From the NCBI RefSeq assembly GCF_018141445.1, contig NZ_CP058649.1, positions 2,995,001-3,059,000 on the forward strand: DNA of 64,000 nucleotides, given 5' to 3'. The position numbers were made by a program, and so were the translations under genes. Below, one piece after another: positions 35,352 through 44,049 of the stretch. The stretch is from Vallitalea pronyensis. GTDB lineage: Bacteria > Bacillota > Clostridia > Lachnospirales > Vallitaleaceae. The notes beneath the pieces were generated by a model. It saw nothing but the letters and a program-made list of their open reading frames with translations. It was not told the origin of the DNA and ran no database searches. Within the stretch, counting starts at the first letter, position 1, and every line of letters starts with the position of its first letter.

Positions 35352-36278
35352 ATGATACGTAATTTTGATGATTTAATGGCTTTAGCTAAAAATAAAGAAC
35401 CTCGCATACTATCCGTAGCAGTTGCACAAGATGAGGATGTTCTAACGGCGGTGAAAATAGCTACAGATGAAGGTATTGTTAAGCCTATTCTTGTGGGGGA
35501 TGAGAAAAAAATTAGAGAGATTACAGATGCTATGGGTTGGACAGTTAGTCCTGATAGGATTATCCATATAGAAGATGTAACTGAAGCTTGTGCTGTGGCA
35601 GTTAAGCAAGTGACAGAAGGAAAAGCAGACATATTAATGAAGGGATTAGTGGATACGTCCATTATTTTAAAGGCGGTGCTAAACAAAGAAGCCAATTTGA
35701 GAACAGGTAATGTCCTGAGCCATGTGGGGGTGCTGGATATTCCTACATATGAACGTTTACTGCTGGTAACTGATGCGGCTATGAATATTGCACCAGATCT
35801 TGAGACAAAAAAACAGATTATACAGAATGCTGTAACAGTAGCTCATAGCATGAGCATAGAAATACCCAAAGTTGCTGTTATATGTGCCAAGGAGAAGGTC
35901 AATCCTAAGATGCAGGCTACTGTTGATGCTGAAGCATTAGTAGACATGTACAACAAGGATGATATAACAGGTTGTATAGTAGGTGGTCCTTTTGCCCTTG
36001 ATAATGCAGTATCTCCTGAGGCAGCTAAGCTGAAAGGGATTCAACACCCAGTTGCAGGTTATGCAGATGTGCTGATGGTACCTACCATTGAATCAGGCAA
36101 CATCTTATATAAAGCCTTAGCTTTTCTAGGGGGAGCGGAAGCGGCTGGCTTACTAGTAGGTGCGAAAGTGCCAATTATCGTAACATCACGTGCAGATAGT
36201 GAAAAATCCAAGTTGAATTCAATAGCATTGGCCATGTTAATGGCTTCACCGAATACATGCAGTATCAGTTGTGATTAA
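35352..36278 (+). CDS. ptb: Phosphate butyryltransferase
   Basis: The 308-residue enzyme converts butyryl-CoA and phosphate to butyryl phosphate, the substrate of the adjacent butyrate kinase. It belongs to the phosphate acetyl/butyryltransferase family: IVKPILVGDEKKIRE, DILMKGLVDTSIILKAVLN, VVGGPFALDNAVS and VPTIESGNILYKALAFLGGAEAAG are typical. Together with buk it allows ATP formation from butyryl-CoA or a related branched acyl-CoA. AAGGAGAA precedes the ATG. A hairpin follows. Confidence 0.92.
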   Translation: MIRNFDDLMALAKNKEPRILSVAVAQDEDVLTAVKIATDEGIVKPILVGDEKKIREITDAMGWTVSPDRIIHIEDVTEACAVAVKQVTEGKADILMKGLVDTSIILKAVLNKEANLRTGNVLSHVGVLDIPTYERLLLVTDAAMNIAPDLETKKQIIQNAVTVAHSMSIEIPKVAVICAKEKVNPKMQATVDAEALVDMYNKDDITGCIVGGPFALDNAVSPEAAKLKGIQHPVAGYADVLMVPTIESGNILYKALAFLGGAEAAGLLVGAKVPIIVTSRADSEKSKLNSIALAMLMASPNTCSISCD

Positions 36279-36314
36279 GCACTGCCAAGAGTATTCTCAT
36301 TAGTCTTCACTTTT

Positions 36315-36351
36315 ACGAAGTAAAGGTAGTATAATGCCACCTTTACTTTGT
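36315..36351. terminator. Hairpin between convergent ptb and ABC transporter genes
   Basis: ACGAAGTAAAGGT (36315-36327) pairs with ACCTTTACTTTGT (36339-36351) with one G-T pair. The T run is weak, so its terminator role is likely but not certain. Confidence 0.55.
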
Positions 36352-36402
36352 AAATTTGACACTTAAAAAGCTAATTGCAGATGTGAGTTACCTCCTAATC
36401 CA

Positions 36403-38130
36403 TTATGGAGATACAAGTTTCGTTACATTATTTTCTATTTGCTTCATGGCCAATGATTTTTTATAGATGTCTATATCATCACATTCTGTTACGGCACCAC
36501 CTGATAGTACAAAAACTCTGTCTGCAAAACTCAGGTTGCTTATCTTATGTGTTATCATAAAGACAATCTTGTCTTTTGAAATACGTTTCATAGCATGAAG
36601 AATTGACTGTTCTGTGACCTCATCCAAGTCAGCTGTGGCCTCGTCAAGTATAATGATTTTAGGATCAAATAATATGGCTCTAGCAATGGCAATACGCTTT
36701 TTCTGACCACCAGACAGCTTGGTTCCTCTTTCTCCAACAATGGTATCATACCCTTCTGGTAGAGACATAATGAAATCATGTGCATTAGCCATTATTGCTG
36801 CGCTTATAATTTGATTCATAGAAACCTGTTGTCGACCCAGCACAATATTACTTTTTATACTTGCGTTAAAAAGAAAAGTATCTTGTGTAATCACTGCAAT
36901 ATGTTTTCTTAAGGAATCGATCTTAATGTCTTTCAAGTTTATCCCATCTAAAAATATATCACCTTCTACAGGATCATAAAATCTTGGAATAAGCCGTATA
37001 AATGACGTCTTACCTTGGCCACTTTCGCCTACAATAGCATTCAATGAGCCTGATTCAAATGTTAAATTAACATTTTTTAATATATTTTTATCGGCACTAT
37101 AACAGAAGTCAACATTTTTCCATACCATGTTACCTTGTATTGTATGCATTTCCACTGCATGCTCACTATCTTTTATTTCCGGTTCTAAATCTAATATGTC
37201 AAAAACTCTTTTGGCGGCTGGAAAGGATATTCTCATATTAATCACAAGATTAAATGTATCAGTCGTATACTCCAATAGAAAATTCACATAATAGGATATG
37301 GCTATTAAACCCCCTATGGACATTGTGCCATTTAAAACTTTGTATCCTCCATAGCCCCATAATAATACTAAAGAAAAAATGGATATACTTACAGACGAAA
37401 ATTCTGACATGGCCTTTTTAATGTTCAGTCGTTTTTTTGTATGCTCTGTTTCAGCAATTTTTTTATAGGTAGCCTCTACATTACTTTTATCAACGTCATA
37501 TGATTGTATTGTTTCAAAACCTGAAATACCTTCTTGAAGACTTCCCATAAGCTTTTCCTGTTTTTCAATGACCTGATAGCTCATATTATATACAGTTGTC
37601 GTAAATAATTTGAAAAAAATAATAAAAAGAGGGAAGAATACAAAACACATGAATGCTATATTATGATTGAACCTAAATATAATAGTCATAATAATGACGA
37701 TCATTAATAAATTCTTAAAGAGATTAAGAAATTTTTCGATTAACAGATGTTCCAATGAATCAACATCATTGATAATCCTAGCTACTAAGCTACCAGTTTG
37801 TTTAGATGCATAATAGCTTAAAGACATTTTTTGCAGATGTCCATAAATATCCATGCGTATTTTTGAAAAAACTTTTGTTCGAATACTGGATGTTACAATG
37901 GTATGTAGCAAATCAAATAATTCCCTTAGCAAAGTTAATAATACTAAGAAACCAAGATTCCAAAGTAAAACGTTAAGATTTTTATTCATGATGCCTATAT
38001 CTACAAGATTTTGATACATCAAAGGTAAAATAACGGTTGTTGCTGTGGCAACCATAATGATGAACAGTGAATAAACGGTTTCTTTCCCACATATCCTGAG
38101 ATATTTTATCATCTTTCGTAATACAAACAC
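36403..38130 (-). CDS. ABC transporter, fused permease and ATPase (RiPP exporter)
   Basis: The 575-residue half-transporter has six membrane helices in its first 300 residues and an ATP-binding domain with Walker A GESGQGKTS, signature LSGGQKKRIAIARAI and Walker B IIILDEATADLD. It lacks the C39 peptidase domain found in bacteriocin exporters that cleave double-glycine leaders. As last gene of the leftward RiPP operon, 41 nt after the SPASM protein, it most likely exports the mature peptide or gives self-protection. The start is GTG at 38130, with GAGAGG 9 nt before it. Confidence 0.9.
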   Translation of the reverse strand: MFVLRKMIKYLRICGKETVYSLFIIMVATATTVILPLMYQNLVDIGIMNKNLNVLLWNLGFLVLLTLLRELFDLLHTIVTSSIRTKVFSKIRMDIYGHLQKMSLSYYASKQTGSLVARIINDVDSLEHLLIEKFLNLFKNLLMIVIIMTIIFRFNHNIAFMCFVFFPLFIIFFKLFTTTVYNMSYQVIEKQEKLMGSLQEGISGFETIQSYDVDKSNVEATYKKIAETEHTKKRLNIKKAMSEFSSVSISIFSLVLLWGYGGYKVLNGTMSIGGLIAISYYVNFLLEYTTDTFNLVINMRISFPAAKRVFDILDLEPEIKDSEHAVEMHTIQGNMVWKNVDFCYSADKNILKNVNLTFESGSLNAIVGESGQGKTSFIRLIPRFYDPVEGDIFLDGINLKDIKIDSLRKHIAVITQDTFLFNASIKSNIVLGRQQVSMNQIISAAIMANAHDFIMSLPEGYDTIVGERGTKLSGGQKKRIAIARAILFDPKIIILDEATADLDEVTEQSILHAMKRISKDKIVFMITHKISNLSFADRVFVLSGGAVTECDDIDIYKKSLAMKQIENNVTKLVSP

Positions 38131-38171
38131 ATTAAAACACCTCTCTAATAAAACATGATTGATAATAGAAT

Positions 38172-39461
38172 CTACATAACTTTGCTTAAAACGGTTCTTT
38201 CATCATCTTCCAATGATGCATAAATATATAAGACTTTTTTCAATATTAAACGATTGAAATAGCATTGCATGTCCCAGATACTATTTGTATCATTATGTGC
38301 TTTATGGGAGCCATAATAACACGTTCCACCACACAAATATTTTGCCCAGCATTCTAGACATTTGCCTGAATCTCTTATGAATACCATGTGATTACTAAGA
38401 AATTCTCGTCTCCTGTCGTTATCAAATGGCTGACTGATATTATTCCATTTATACTGTTCTATTCCACCCAGCCTTCTACAAGGATAAATATCACCGTTAA
38501 TATTAATGGAATAAATAGATTTTCCTGCAGAACAAGGAAAATATCTTGGCCCCTTTCGACTACCATAATTAATGGCATAGAGTGCATCTAAAAATGTTGT
38601 TATGCGTAACAGTTTTTTTTGATGCATATTGGCAATAAAATAATCAACAAGTGTATTAATATTTTTTGCTAAAGTTGCTTTGGCTTCTTCTATATCGTTA
38701 ATGTCATGTTCCAGTGGGAACTGCAAACTTATTTCTTTAATACCTAAATTACATAATTGTTCATATAAAATACGTAAATCTGTTTCAAAATAGGGGATAA
38801 CGATGGATGCTTTAACGGTTAAATAGTCACATATATTTTGTATACAATCACTATCCATCACTAAATCATCATAACTTGTACATTTTTTTTCTCCAATATT
38901 AATGGTAATTTCGAAATCATTTTCAATGAGAAAATCCCGTATAGTGTTATCATAGGATATATCTTCGTTAACAATAACAGAATAATAAAAGGTAATATTT
39001 TCATAATCCTGTTGAATATTCTTTAAGCGTTTTACAACTTCTTGTATGGTGTAAAAATCTTCCGTATTTTGAACGGAGGAAAAACAGATATTCAATATAT
39101 CCGTATGTGTGAATGTGGAAATAAAGTATGCTATACCTTCTTGGAATGTATGTAGATCAATTGGATTGCTCTTACTTGTATCTGCTATATGAGTTTGACA
39201 AGAAGAACAGGCAGTATGATCTCTGATCATAATTTCTATGGTATCTACTTCTGCATCATTTGTTAAATAAGGAAAATCCACTTTGATAAAGGGGTCATCA
39301 AACAAATATGCGTAAGTTTCAGCATCAACTTCATCAGCATGATTAACTGATTTTTTAATAAAAGAATTATATTCTAATACTAATCCACTATATCCAGAGT
39401 ATATGAATTCAATATTATTTTTATTTTTAAAGATGTAAAAATGTTTATCTAATGTATCCAT
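38172..39461 (-). CDS. Radical SAM/SPASM-like RiPP protein with altered cluster motif
   Basis: The 429-residue protein has an N-terminal region (about residues 1-75) like the leader-binding part of peptide maturases, a radical SAM-like middle, and a C-terminal SPASM domain with Cys310, 328, 368, 371, 377, 381 and 400 (FPCSAGKSIYS, YPCRR, CLECWAKYLCGGTCYYG). At the place of the radical SAM CxxxCxxC motif it reads DHTACSSC (residues 81-88), so the first cluster cysteine is Asp81. It may bind an atypical cluster, use Asp as ligand, or be a non-catalytic partner of the intact maturase. AGGAGGAAGACCT precedes the ATG. Confidence 0.75.
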   Translation of the reverse strand: MDTLDKHFYIFKNKNNIEFIYSGYSGLVLEYNSFIKKSVNHADEVDAETYAYLFDDPFIKVDFPYLTNDAEVDTIEIMIRDHTACSSCQTHIADTSKSNPIDLHTFQEGIAYFISTFTHTDILNICFSSVQNTEDFYTIQEVVKRLKNIQQDYENITFYYSVIVNEDISYDNTIRDFLIENDFEITINIGEKKCTSYDDLVMDSDCIQNICDYLTVKASIVIPYFETDLRILYEQLCNLGIKEISLQFPLEHDINDIEEAKATLAKNINTLVDYFIANMHQKKLLRITTFLDALYAINYGSRKGPRYFPCSAGKSIYSININGDIYPCRRLGGIEQYKWNNISQPFDNDRRREFLSNHMVFIRDSGKCLECWAKYLCGGTCYYGSHKAHNDTNSIWDMQCYFNRLILKKVLYIYASLEDDERTVLSKVM

Positions 39462-39473
39462 AGGTCTTCCTCC

Positions 39474-39584
39474 TTATAGAATATGACTTTTAGAATGACA
39501 AAACTCGAAAATCGATACTTCTACTGCTGTTTTTAATAGTGGTATTTCATACATAGAATAAGAATAATATGGCATGATAATCAT
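39474..39584 (-). CDS. Possible second small peptide of the RiPP cluster
   Basis: A 36-codon frame starts at an ATG at 39584 and ends in a TAA (39476-39474) directly abutting the GGAGG of the SPASM-like gene, a layout typical of translational coupling. The peptide begins MIIMPYYSYSMYE, is rich in aromatic residues and has one Cys near its end. No clear ribosome binding site precedes the ATG. It could be a second precursor, a regulatory leader peptide or a chance frame. Confidence 0.3.
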   Translation of the reverse strand: MIIMPYYSYSMYEIPLLKTAVEVSIFEFCHSKSHIL

Positions 39585-39641
39585 ACAGTTTAATCTAATG
39601 GGTTCATGTTATATGTGATTGAACAAAATTATTAATTTATA

Positions 39642-39749
39642 TTAGAATTTTTTTGACCAAGATACGCCAACGCTAACACCCTTGTTAATTCCACTATCTT
39701 GTTTTGCAACAGGAATATTAAGAGCAGGTGCATTAAGAACTTTTGCCAT
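39642..39749 (-). CDS. RiPP precursor peptide, 35 residues, WSKKF C-terminus
   Basis: A 35-codon frame on the minus strand has AAGGAGAG placed well before its ATG. It lies between two radical SAM/SPASM genes. The peptide has no Cys. An N-terminal leader-like part of about 20 residues (with Pro8 and Pro13) precedes GVSVGVSWSKKF at the C-terminus. The Trp31-Ser-Lys33 triplet and the following Lys-Phe resemble the darobactin core end WSKSF, in which a radical SAM enzyme joins Trp and Lys. Val residues could be sites for the neighbouring C-methyltransferase. The gene is short enough to be missed by standard annotation. Confidence 0.8.
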   Translation of the reverse strand: MAKVLNAPALNIPVAKQDSGINKGVSVGVSWSKKF

Positions 39750-39832
39750 ATTTATCTCTCCTTTCATCATTTATGTATTTTAGATTATTCATGAACTGTA
39801 ATAAATACTAAGGTCATTACCATGCCATATGT

Positions 39833-41017
39833 TTATCCTATAACATTATCCAAGTTAAGGTTTTCATAAACTTTTATGATGCTTGTTCTTAAAACTTTAT
39901 TGGGTATGAGGTCAATATTTTTACGAACTAATACTTTACTTTTATATAAATGCATATCTTGTAGAACATGACTGATGTGTGAGAATATTTTTTTCATATC
40001 TTCACAATACAGATAGCCTTTTTTTTCATTAGAAAGGGTAGGGCAGCCACCATGGCAATCATCATACCATTCACAGAAAATACATTTCTCTACTCTGTCG
40101 GATTCTTTTCTTCCATACCGCTTTCTCACGGGATTTTCAAACAACATATATTCCAGTGAATGTTCAAAAATGCTACCCAGATTAATATCCGTATTATTAT
40201 CACATGGTGAAGCATATCCTTTTGGACTAATGGATAACATGGGGTTTTGAACGATGCAGTTTTTCATAAAGTAACATATAAAAGGAGTGGAAAAAACGAA
40301 CCCCTTAATAATCGTATCTAAAGTCCTTATGTTAAAGTCACATAACGTGTCATAGAACCATTTGTCAAACAGTGCAATGACCAAACGTGCATAATTACCT
40401 TGTTGCAATATGATGCTTGTTTCGTTTAATTCAGGTGCAATGATATCAATGCCCTTAATATGTGTCAATCCTTTAAATAGTTCATAATACCCATCGATAT
40501 CTTCCAAGGTTTTATCACTACATACAGAAAGTATACCTATATCTACTTTTTTTTGTTGCAGCTTATGGATATTCTCTACTATGCATTTATAAGAGCCTTT
40601 ACCATTCTTGAACTTTCTATAATGGTCATGGATATGTTCAGGCCCATCAAAGGATATGCCTACTTCAAAACCATGCTTTACAATCATATCTAATAGTTCA
40701 TCTGTTAACAGTGTTCCATTTGTCTGTATGTAATTGAAACATGTCTTGTTATGGAGATATGTTTCTTGCAGGCTTATGGACTGCTCATAGAAAGTTTCTT
40801 GTCGAATAAGGGGTTCGCCGCCATGAAATATAAATTCGATTTCTTCAAAAGGACTTTCAGCTAGTCCCTTGATGATAGCTTCTAAGGTGTCTATAGGCAT
40901 ATTACCAGGATGAGAATCCATCTCATGCTGATAGTAGCAATAGGAGCACGCCATGTTGCAATTATTGGTTATATTAAGAAGTATCACTATTCTTTTTTTG
41001 TTTGAATTATTAATCAT
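39833..41017 (-). CDS. Radical SAM/SPASM peptide maturase
   Basis: The 394-residue protein has an intact radical SAM motif Cys20-x3-Cys24-x2-Cys27 (CNMACSYCYY), the HGGEP segment at 65-69 typical of sulfatase-maturase-like enzymes, and a SPASM domain with Cys254, 272, 312, 315, 321, 325 and 338 (CIFCEWYDDCHGGCP). Such enzymes install carbon-carbon or thioether cross-links or cyclophanes on precursor peptides. The small precursor gene starts 83 nt downstream on the same strand, so it is the likely substrate. It is the first gene of the leftward RiPP operon. Confidence 0.88.
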   Translation of the reverse strand: MINNSNKKRIVILLNITNNCNMACSYCYYQHEMDSHPGNMPIDTLEAIIKGLAESPFEEIEFIFHGGEPLIRQETFYEQSISLQETYLHNKTCFNYIQTNGTLLTDELLDMIVKHGFEVGISFDGPEHIHDHYRKFKNGKGSYKCIVENIHKLQQKKVDIGILSVCSDKTLEDIDGYYELFKGLTHIKGIDIIAPELNETSIILQQGNYARLVIALFDKWFYDTLCDFNIRTLDTIIKGFVFSTPFICYFMKNCIVQNPMLSISPKGYASPCDNNTDINLGSIFEHSLEYMLFENPVRKRYGRKESDRVEKCIFCEWYDDCHGGCPTLSNEKKGYLYCEDMKKIFSHISHVLQDMHLYKSKVLVRKNIDLIPNKVLRTSIIKVYENLNLDNVIG

Positions 41018-41082
41018 ATATAATGCACACCTTTTTAAAGTATAGAACTAAAAAATCAAAAAACAACTGTTATACATATAGA

Positions 41083-41111
41083 ATAATACATTAATTCAAT
41101 CATTATGTCAA
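41083..41111 (-). promoter_or_regulatory. Promoter of the leftward RiPP operon
   Basis: On the minus strand a perfect TTGACA (41111-41106) and TATTAT (41088-41083) are 17 nt apart, 66 nt before the maturase start. Confidence 0.75.
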
Positions 41112-41142
41112 TGAGAAAAATATTAAATTATTTCAAAAATAG

Positions 41143-41171
41143 TGGAAATATTGTAATTTATAATGTATAAT
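41143..41171 (+). promoter_or_regulatory. Promoter of the C-methyltransferase gene
   Basis: TGGAAA (41143-41148) and a perfect TATAAT (41166-41171) are 17 nt apart. It is back to back with the leftward promoter, 32 nt between the -35 boxes. Confidence 0.6.
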
Positions 41172-41229
41172 GAATAAAAATATGTTTTACATAAATGAAT
41201 ATACTATCATATAAAAAAGGAGGATATCG

Positions 41230-43050
41230 ATGGATAGTTATTTTAAAGAGAATTTGTTAAAACCTGCAGATGTGTTGCTTATTTTGCCACCTTTTGCGTA
41301 TGTTGAAGCCCCTTCTATAGGTCTTCATATTTTACAAGCTTGTGCAGAAAAAAGCGGTTTTTCAGTACAAGTGGGATACATCAATATGATCTTTTCAGAT
41401 TTGCTTGGAAGTGAAACGTATAATGCCATGTGCTCATTTCACGATACGATGATAGGTGAGGCTTTTTTTGCTGATATTGCCTATGGCACTTCTCCTTTTA
41501 CAAAACCTGAATATGATTTTGATACGTGTTTTAATCAATCTTCATCTAAAAAAATCGATAAAGAGAGGGTTAAAAGTGTCCATGCTCAGTTAGACGATAT
41601 ATTGGATAAAATAACCGATGGCATACTTCAGTTGGATTATAAAGTCATTGGATGTTCAACAACTTTTAATCAGACATCAGCTAGTATCGCTTTGTTAAAT
41701 CGTATTAAGTCAAAAAATCCTAACATCATTACGATGATGGGAGGATCCAATTGTGAGCGAGAAATGGGAGAAGGTATACTTTCCTTAAGTGATAATATAG
41801 ATTATGTATTTTCGGGCAAAAGTGAAGAAACATTCCCTTCTTTTTTGAAGGCAGTTTTTCATTCAAATCTTCCTAAAAACAAAATCATTCAAAGTGGTGA
41901 ACCTGTAGATGTTGAAGACATTCCTCTTATGGATTATACTCATTATTATGAACAGATGCGTCATTTTTCTCTAGACGAGATAATTCCTAAGGATGAAATA
42001 CTGTTGTTATATGAGACAAGCAGGGGATGCTGGTGGGGCCAAAAGCACCAATGTAACTTTTGCGGTTTGAATGGTGACGATATTGTATTTAATCAAAAAT
42101 CATGTGATAAAATCATTAGAGAATTAAAAATTTTATTGGATAAGCACCCTTCAAACACTGTTATTATGGTAGACAGTATCATGCCTTATACATTTATTGA
42201 TACGCTAATCCCCATGTTGCTTAATGAAATTCCAGATATTCGTTTGTTTTATGAGGTTAAATCAAACATGCCTTTGGAACAGCTGATTAAGTTAAAAAAT
42301 GCAGGTGTATTTCATCTGCAGCCTGGCATTGAAGGATTATCCAGCAGCCTTTTAAAAAGGATGAGTAAAGGCACTACAGCCAAATTAAATGTCATGTTCT
42401 TAAAAAACGTTCGTTCATTAAAGTTAGCTGCTAGTTGGAATTTACTTTATGCATTTCCAGGAGATACAGCCTTGGAATATGAAGAGACATTGAGTTTACT
42501 ACCTCTTATTTCGCATTTTGAGCCACCCAAAGTATGTAGCAGGATATCTTTACAGAGATTTAGCAATTATTTTGAACAACCTGAGCATTTTGGTATAAGT
42601 CAACTAATGCCTATACCATGCTATGATAATTTCTTACCCCAAAACGTTGATGCTGATAAACTGGCTTATGATTTCGTGGGAGAATACAAACACTTTTCTC
42701 AAGAAGATGAACCGGTTATGATTGAAATAAAATCAATCATAGAAAAATGGCAAAAAAGTTGGGAGGGGAATGCCATCCCTAAACTTCATATAACCAAGGC
42801 ATCTGAAAGAAATTATATGTTAATGGATACAAGAGGCTTACCGGGTACGAAATCTATGCGAATGATATCATACAAACAAGCTCTTGCTGCTATAAAAGAC
42901 AGACCAATAACGGAGGTGGACAATCTTCAAGAAGAGATAGAATGGGCAAAAGAACAAAAATTAATTATTGAACTTGATGGATGGTATGTGTCATTAATTA
43001 CAGCAGAACCGGAAATATTAATAGCATTTAAAAATAATTTTGTGGCATAA
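41230..43050 (+). CDS. Cobalamin-binding radical SAM C-methyltransferase for RiPP maturation
   Basis: The 606-residue protein has an N-terminal B12-binding-like domain (LLILPPFAYVEAPSIGLHIL, then IGCSTTFNQTSASIALL and MMGGSN) and a radical SAM domain whose cluster motif is Cys267-x7-Cys275-x2-Cys278 in SRGCWWGQKHQCNFCGLNG. That extended CWWG...CxFCGLNG form is the hallmark of the RiPP maturation radical SAM C-methyltransferase family (ribosomal peptide maturation radical SAM protein 1). Such enzymes methylate unactivated carbons such as Val side chains. It is divergent from, and shares a promoter region with, the maturase operon. AGGAGG precedes the ATG. Confidence 0.88.
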   Translation: MDSYFKENLLKPADVLLILPPFAYVEAPSIGLHILQACAEKSGFSVQVGYINMIFSDLLGSETYNAMCSFHDTMIGEAFFADIAYGTSPFTKPEYDFDTCFNQSSSKKIDKERVKSVHAQLDDILDKITDGILQLDYKVIGCSTTFNQTSASIALLNRIKSKNPNIITMMGGSNCEREMGEGILSLSDNIDYVFSGKSEETFPSFLKAVFHSNLPKNKIIQSGEPVDVEDIPLMDYTHYYEQMRHFSLDEIIPKDEILLLYETSRGCWWGQKHQCNFCGLNGDDIVFNQKSCDKIIRELKILLDKHPSNTVIMVDSIMPYTFIDTLIPMLLNEIPDIRLFYEVKSNMPLEQLIKLKNAGVFHLQPGIEGLSSSLLKRMSKGTTAKLNVMFLKNVRSLKLAASWNLLYAFPGDTALEYEETLSLLPLISHFEPPKVCSRISLQRFSNYFEQPEHFGISQLMPIPCYDNFLPQNVDADKLAYDFVGEYKHFSQEDEPVMIEIKSIIEKWQKSWEGNAIPKLHITKASERNYMLMDTRGLPGTKSMRMISYKQALAAIKDRPITEVDNLQEEIEWAKEQKLIIELDGWYVSLITAEPEILIAFKNNFVA

Positions 43051-43105
43051 TCATGTGTACTTATCTATTATCATGATACTATTCGACAAATCAGAGAAGC
43101 GATAT

Positions 43106-43163
43106 GCTCTCTTTATTGGTCACAGTTATGCATTAGACTGCACGTAATAAAGAGAGCTTTTTT
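43106..43163 (+). terminator. Intrinsic terminator after the C-methyltransferase
   Basis: GCTCTCTTTATT (43106-43117) is perfectly complementary to AATAAAGAGAGC (43146-43157), followed by six T residues. The rest of the 343-nt gap to 43393 shows no gene. Confidence 0.85.
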
Positions 43164-43393
43164 AATATAAAAAAATCTTTTTCTAACAACACATCATAAT
43201 ATACGATTAATCCATTTAGTGTCAATAACCTGTTTTTTAGACCGCTCAATAAATATTCCTTGAAATTATACCCAATTATTAGTACAATAACTAGTGTATA
43301 TGGAAATGATAGGATTTTATTGGTTATGATAACATTTCTTAATGGGTATCGTGATGACTTAAACGTAATAAACATAGAATGAGGTGTATAGAA

Positions 43394-43993
43394 ATGCTTA
43401 ATTTATTAAAGAGTTATGGTATTTTTTTAATTGCTGCCGTTGTGGTTGTGTGTATACATGAATATCCCAAAATATTTGTTTATAAATATCTAGAACATCC
43501 AATATATAAAAAACAAACAAAGGTTTCACTTAACCCTAAGAAATATATAGACCCATTTGGTCTAATTTGCTTTGTGTTTCTTAGAGTGGGGTGGCAAAAG
43601 CCATTTCAGTTTAATTATGGGCGATTGAAAGATAAGAACAAAGGGTTATTAGCCATTTCTTTAACGGGTATCTTATCCAATTTACTTTTCTTAACGGTTT
43701 TAATGCCAGTGTATACGAATGTTTATTATATTAACCCAGAACTATCCATGTTTATATCTGCATTGATGGAGTTTAACATGGTGATGGTGATTGTAAACTT
43801 GTTACCTGTTCCACCTTTTGATATGGCTAAGATTATTCAAGCGGTTAATCCACAGACATATTTCCGATTTATACAATATGAGAAGATGATACAGGCTTTC
43901 TTCATTTTAGCTTTGGCTATTGGGTTTGTGAGACGATTTGTAGTATTAACGTATAATGCTTTTGTACCAAATATTTTAAATATGATAGGATAA
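43394..43993 (+). CDS. Site-2 protease-like (M50 family) membrane protein, degenerate motif
   Basis: The 199-residue protein has the topology of short M50 proteases: an N-terminal helix containing the zinc-motif position, central helices (LLAISLTGILSNLLFLTVLM), and the NLLPVPPFDMAKII segment equivalent to the NPxPxxxLDG motif. The HExxH motif reads HEYPK, so the second zinc histidine is Lys and proteolysis is doubtful, though Asp of PPFDM remains. It lies upstream of scpA, as M50-like proteins do in many Firmicutes. An upstream ATG at 43379 is rejected since GAGGTG fits the ATG at 43394. Confidence 0.75.
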   Translation: MLNLLKSYGIFLIAAVVVVCIHEYPKIFVYKYLEHPIYKKQTKVSLNPKKYIDPFGLICFVFLRVGWQKPFQFNYGRLKDKNKGLLAISLTGILSNLLFLTVLMPVYTNVYYINPELSMFISALMEFNMVMVIVNLLPVPPFDMAKIIQAVNPQTYFRFIQYEKMIQAFFILALAIGFVRRFVVLTYNAFVPNILNMIG

Positions 43994-44049
43994 GAAGAAA
44001 GCATTATTGGAATCGTGATGCAATTAGTCGATACGAGAGGAGCTTTTTA

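Noticed and set aside
39642..39749. Calling the precursor a darobactin or a sactipeptide
   Set aside because: Only one of the two Trp residues of the darobactin core is present, and there is no Cys for sactionine or ranthionine bonds; the likeness is limited to the W-S-K-x-F end.
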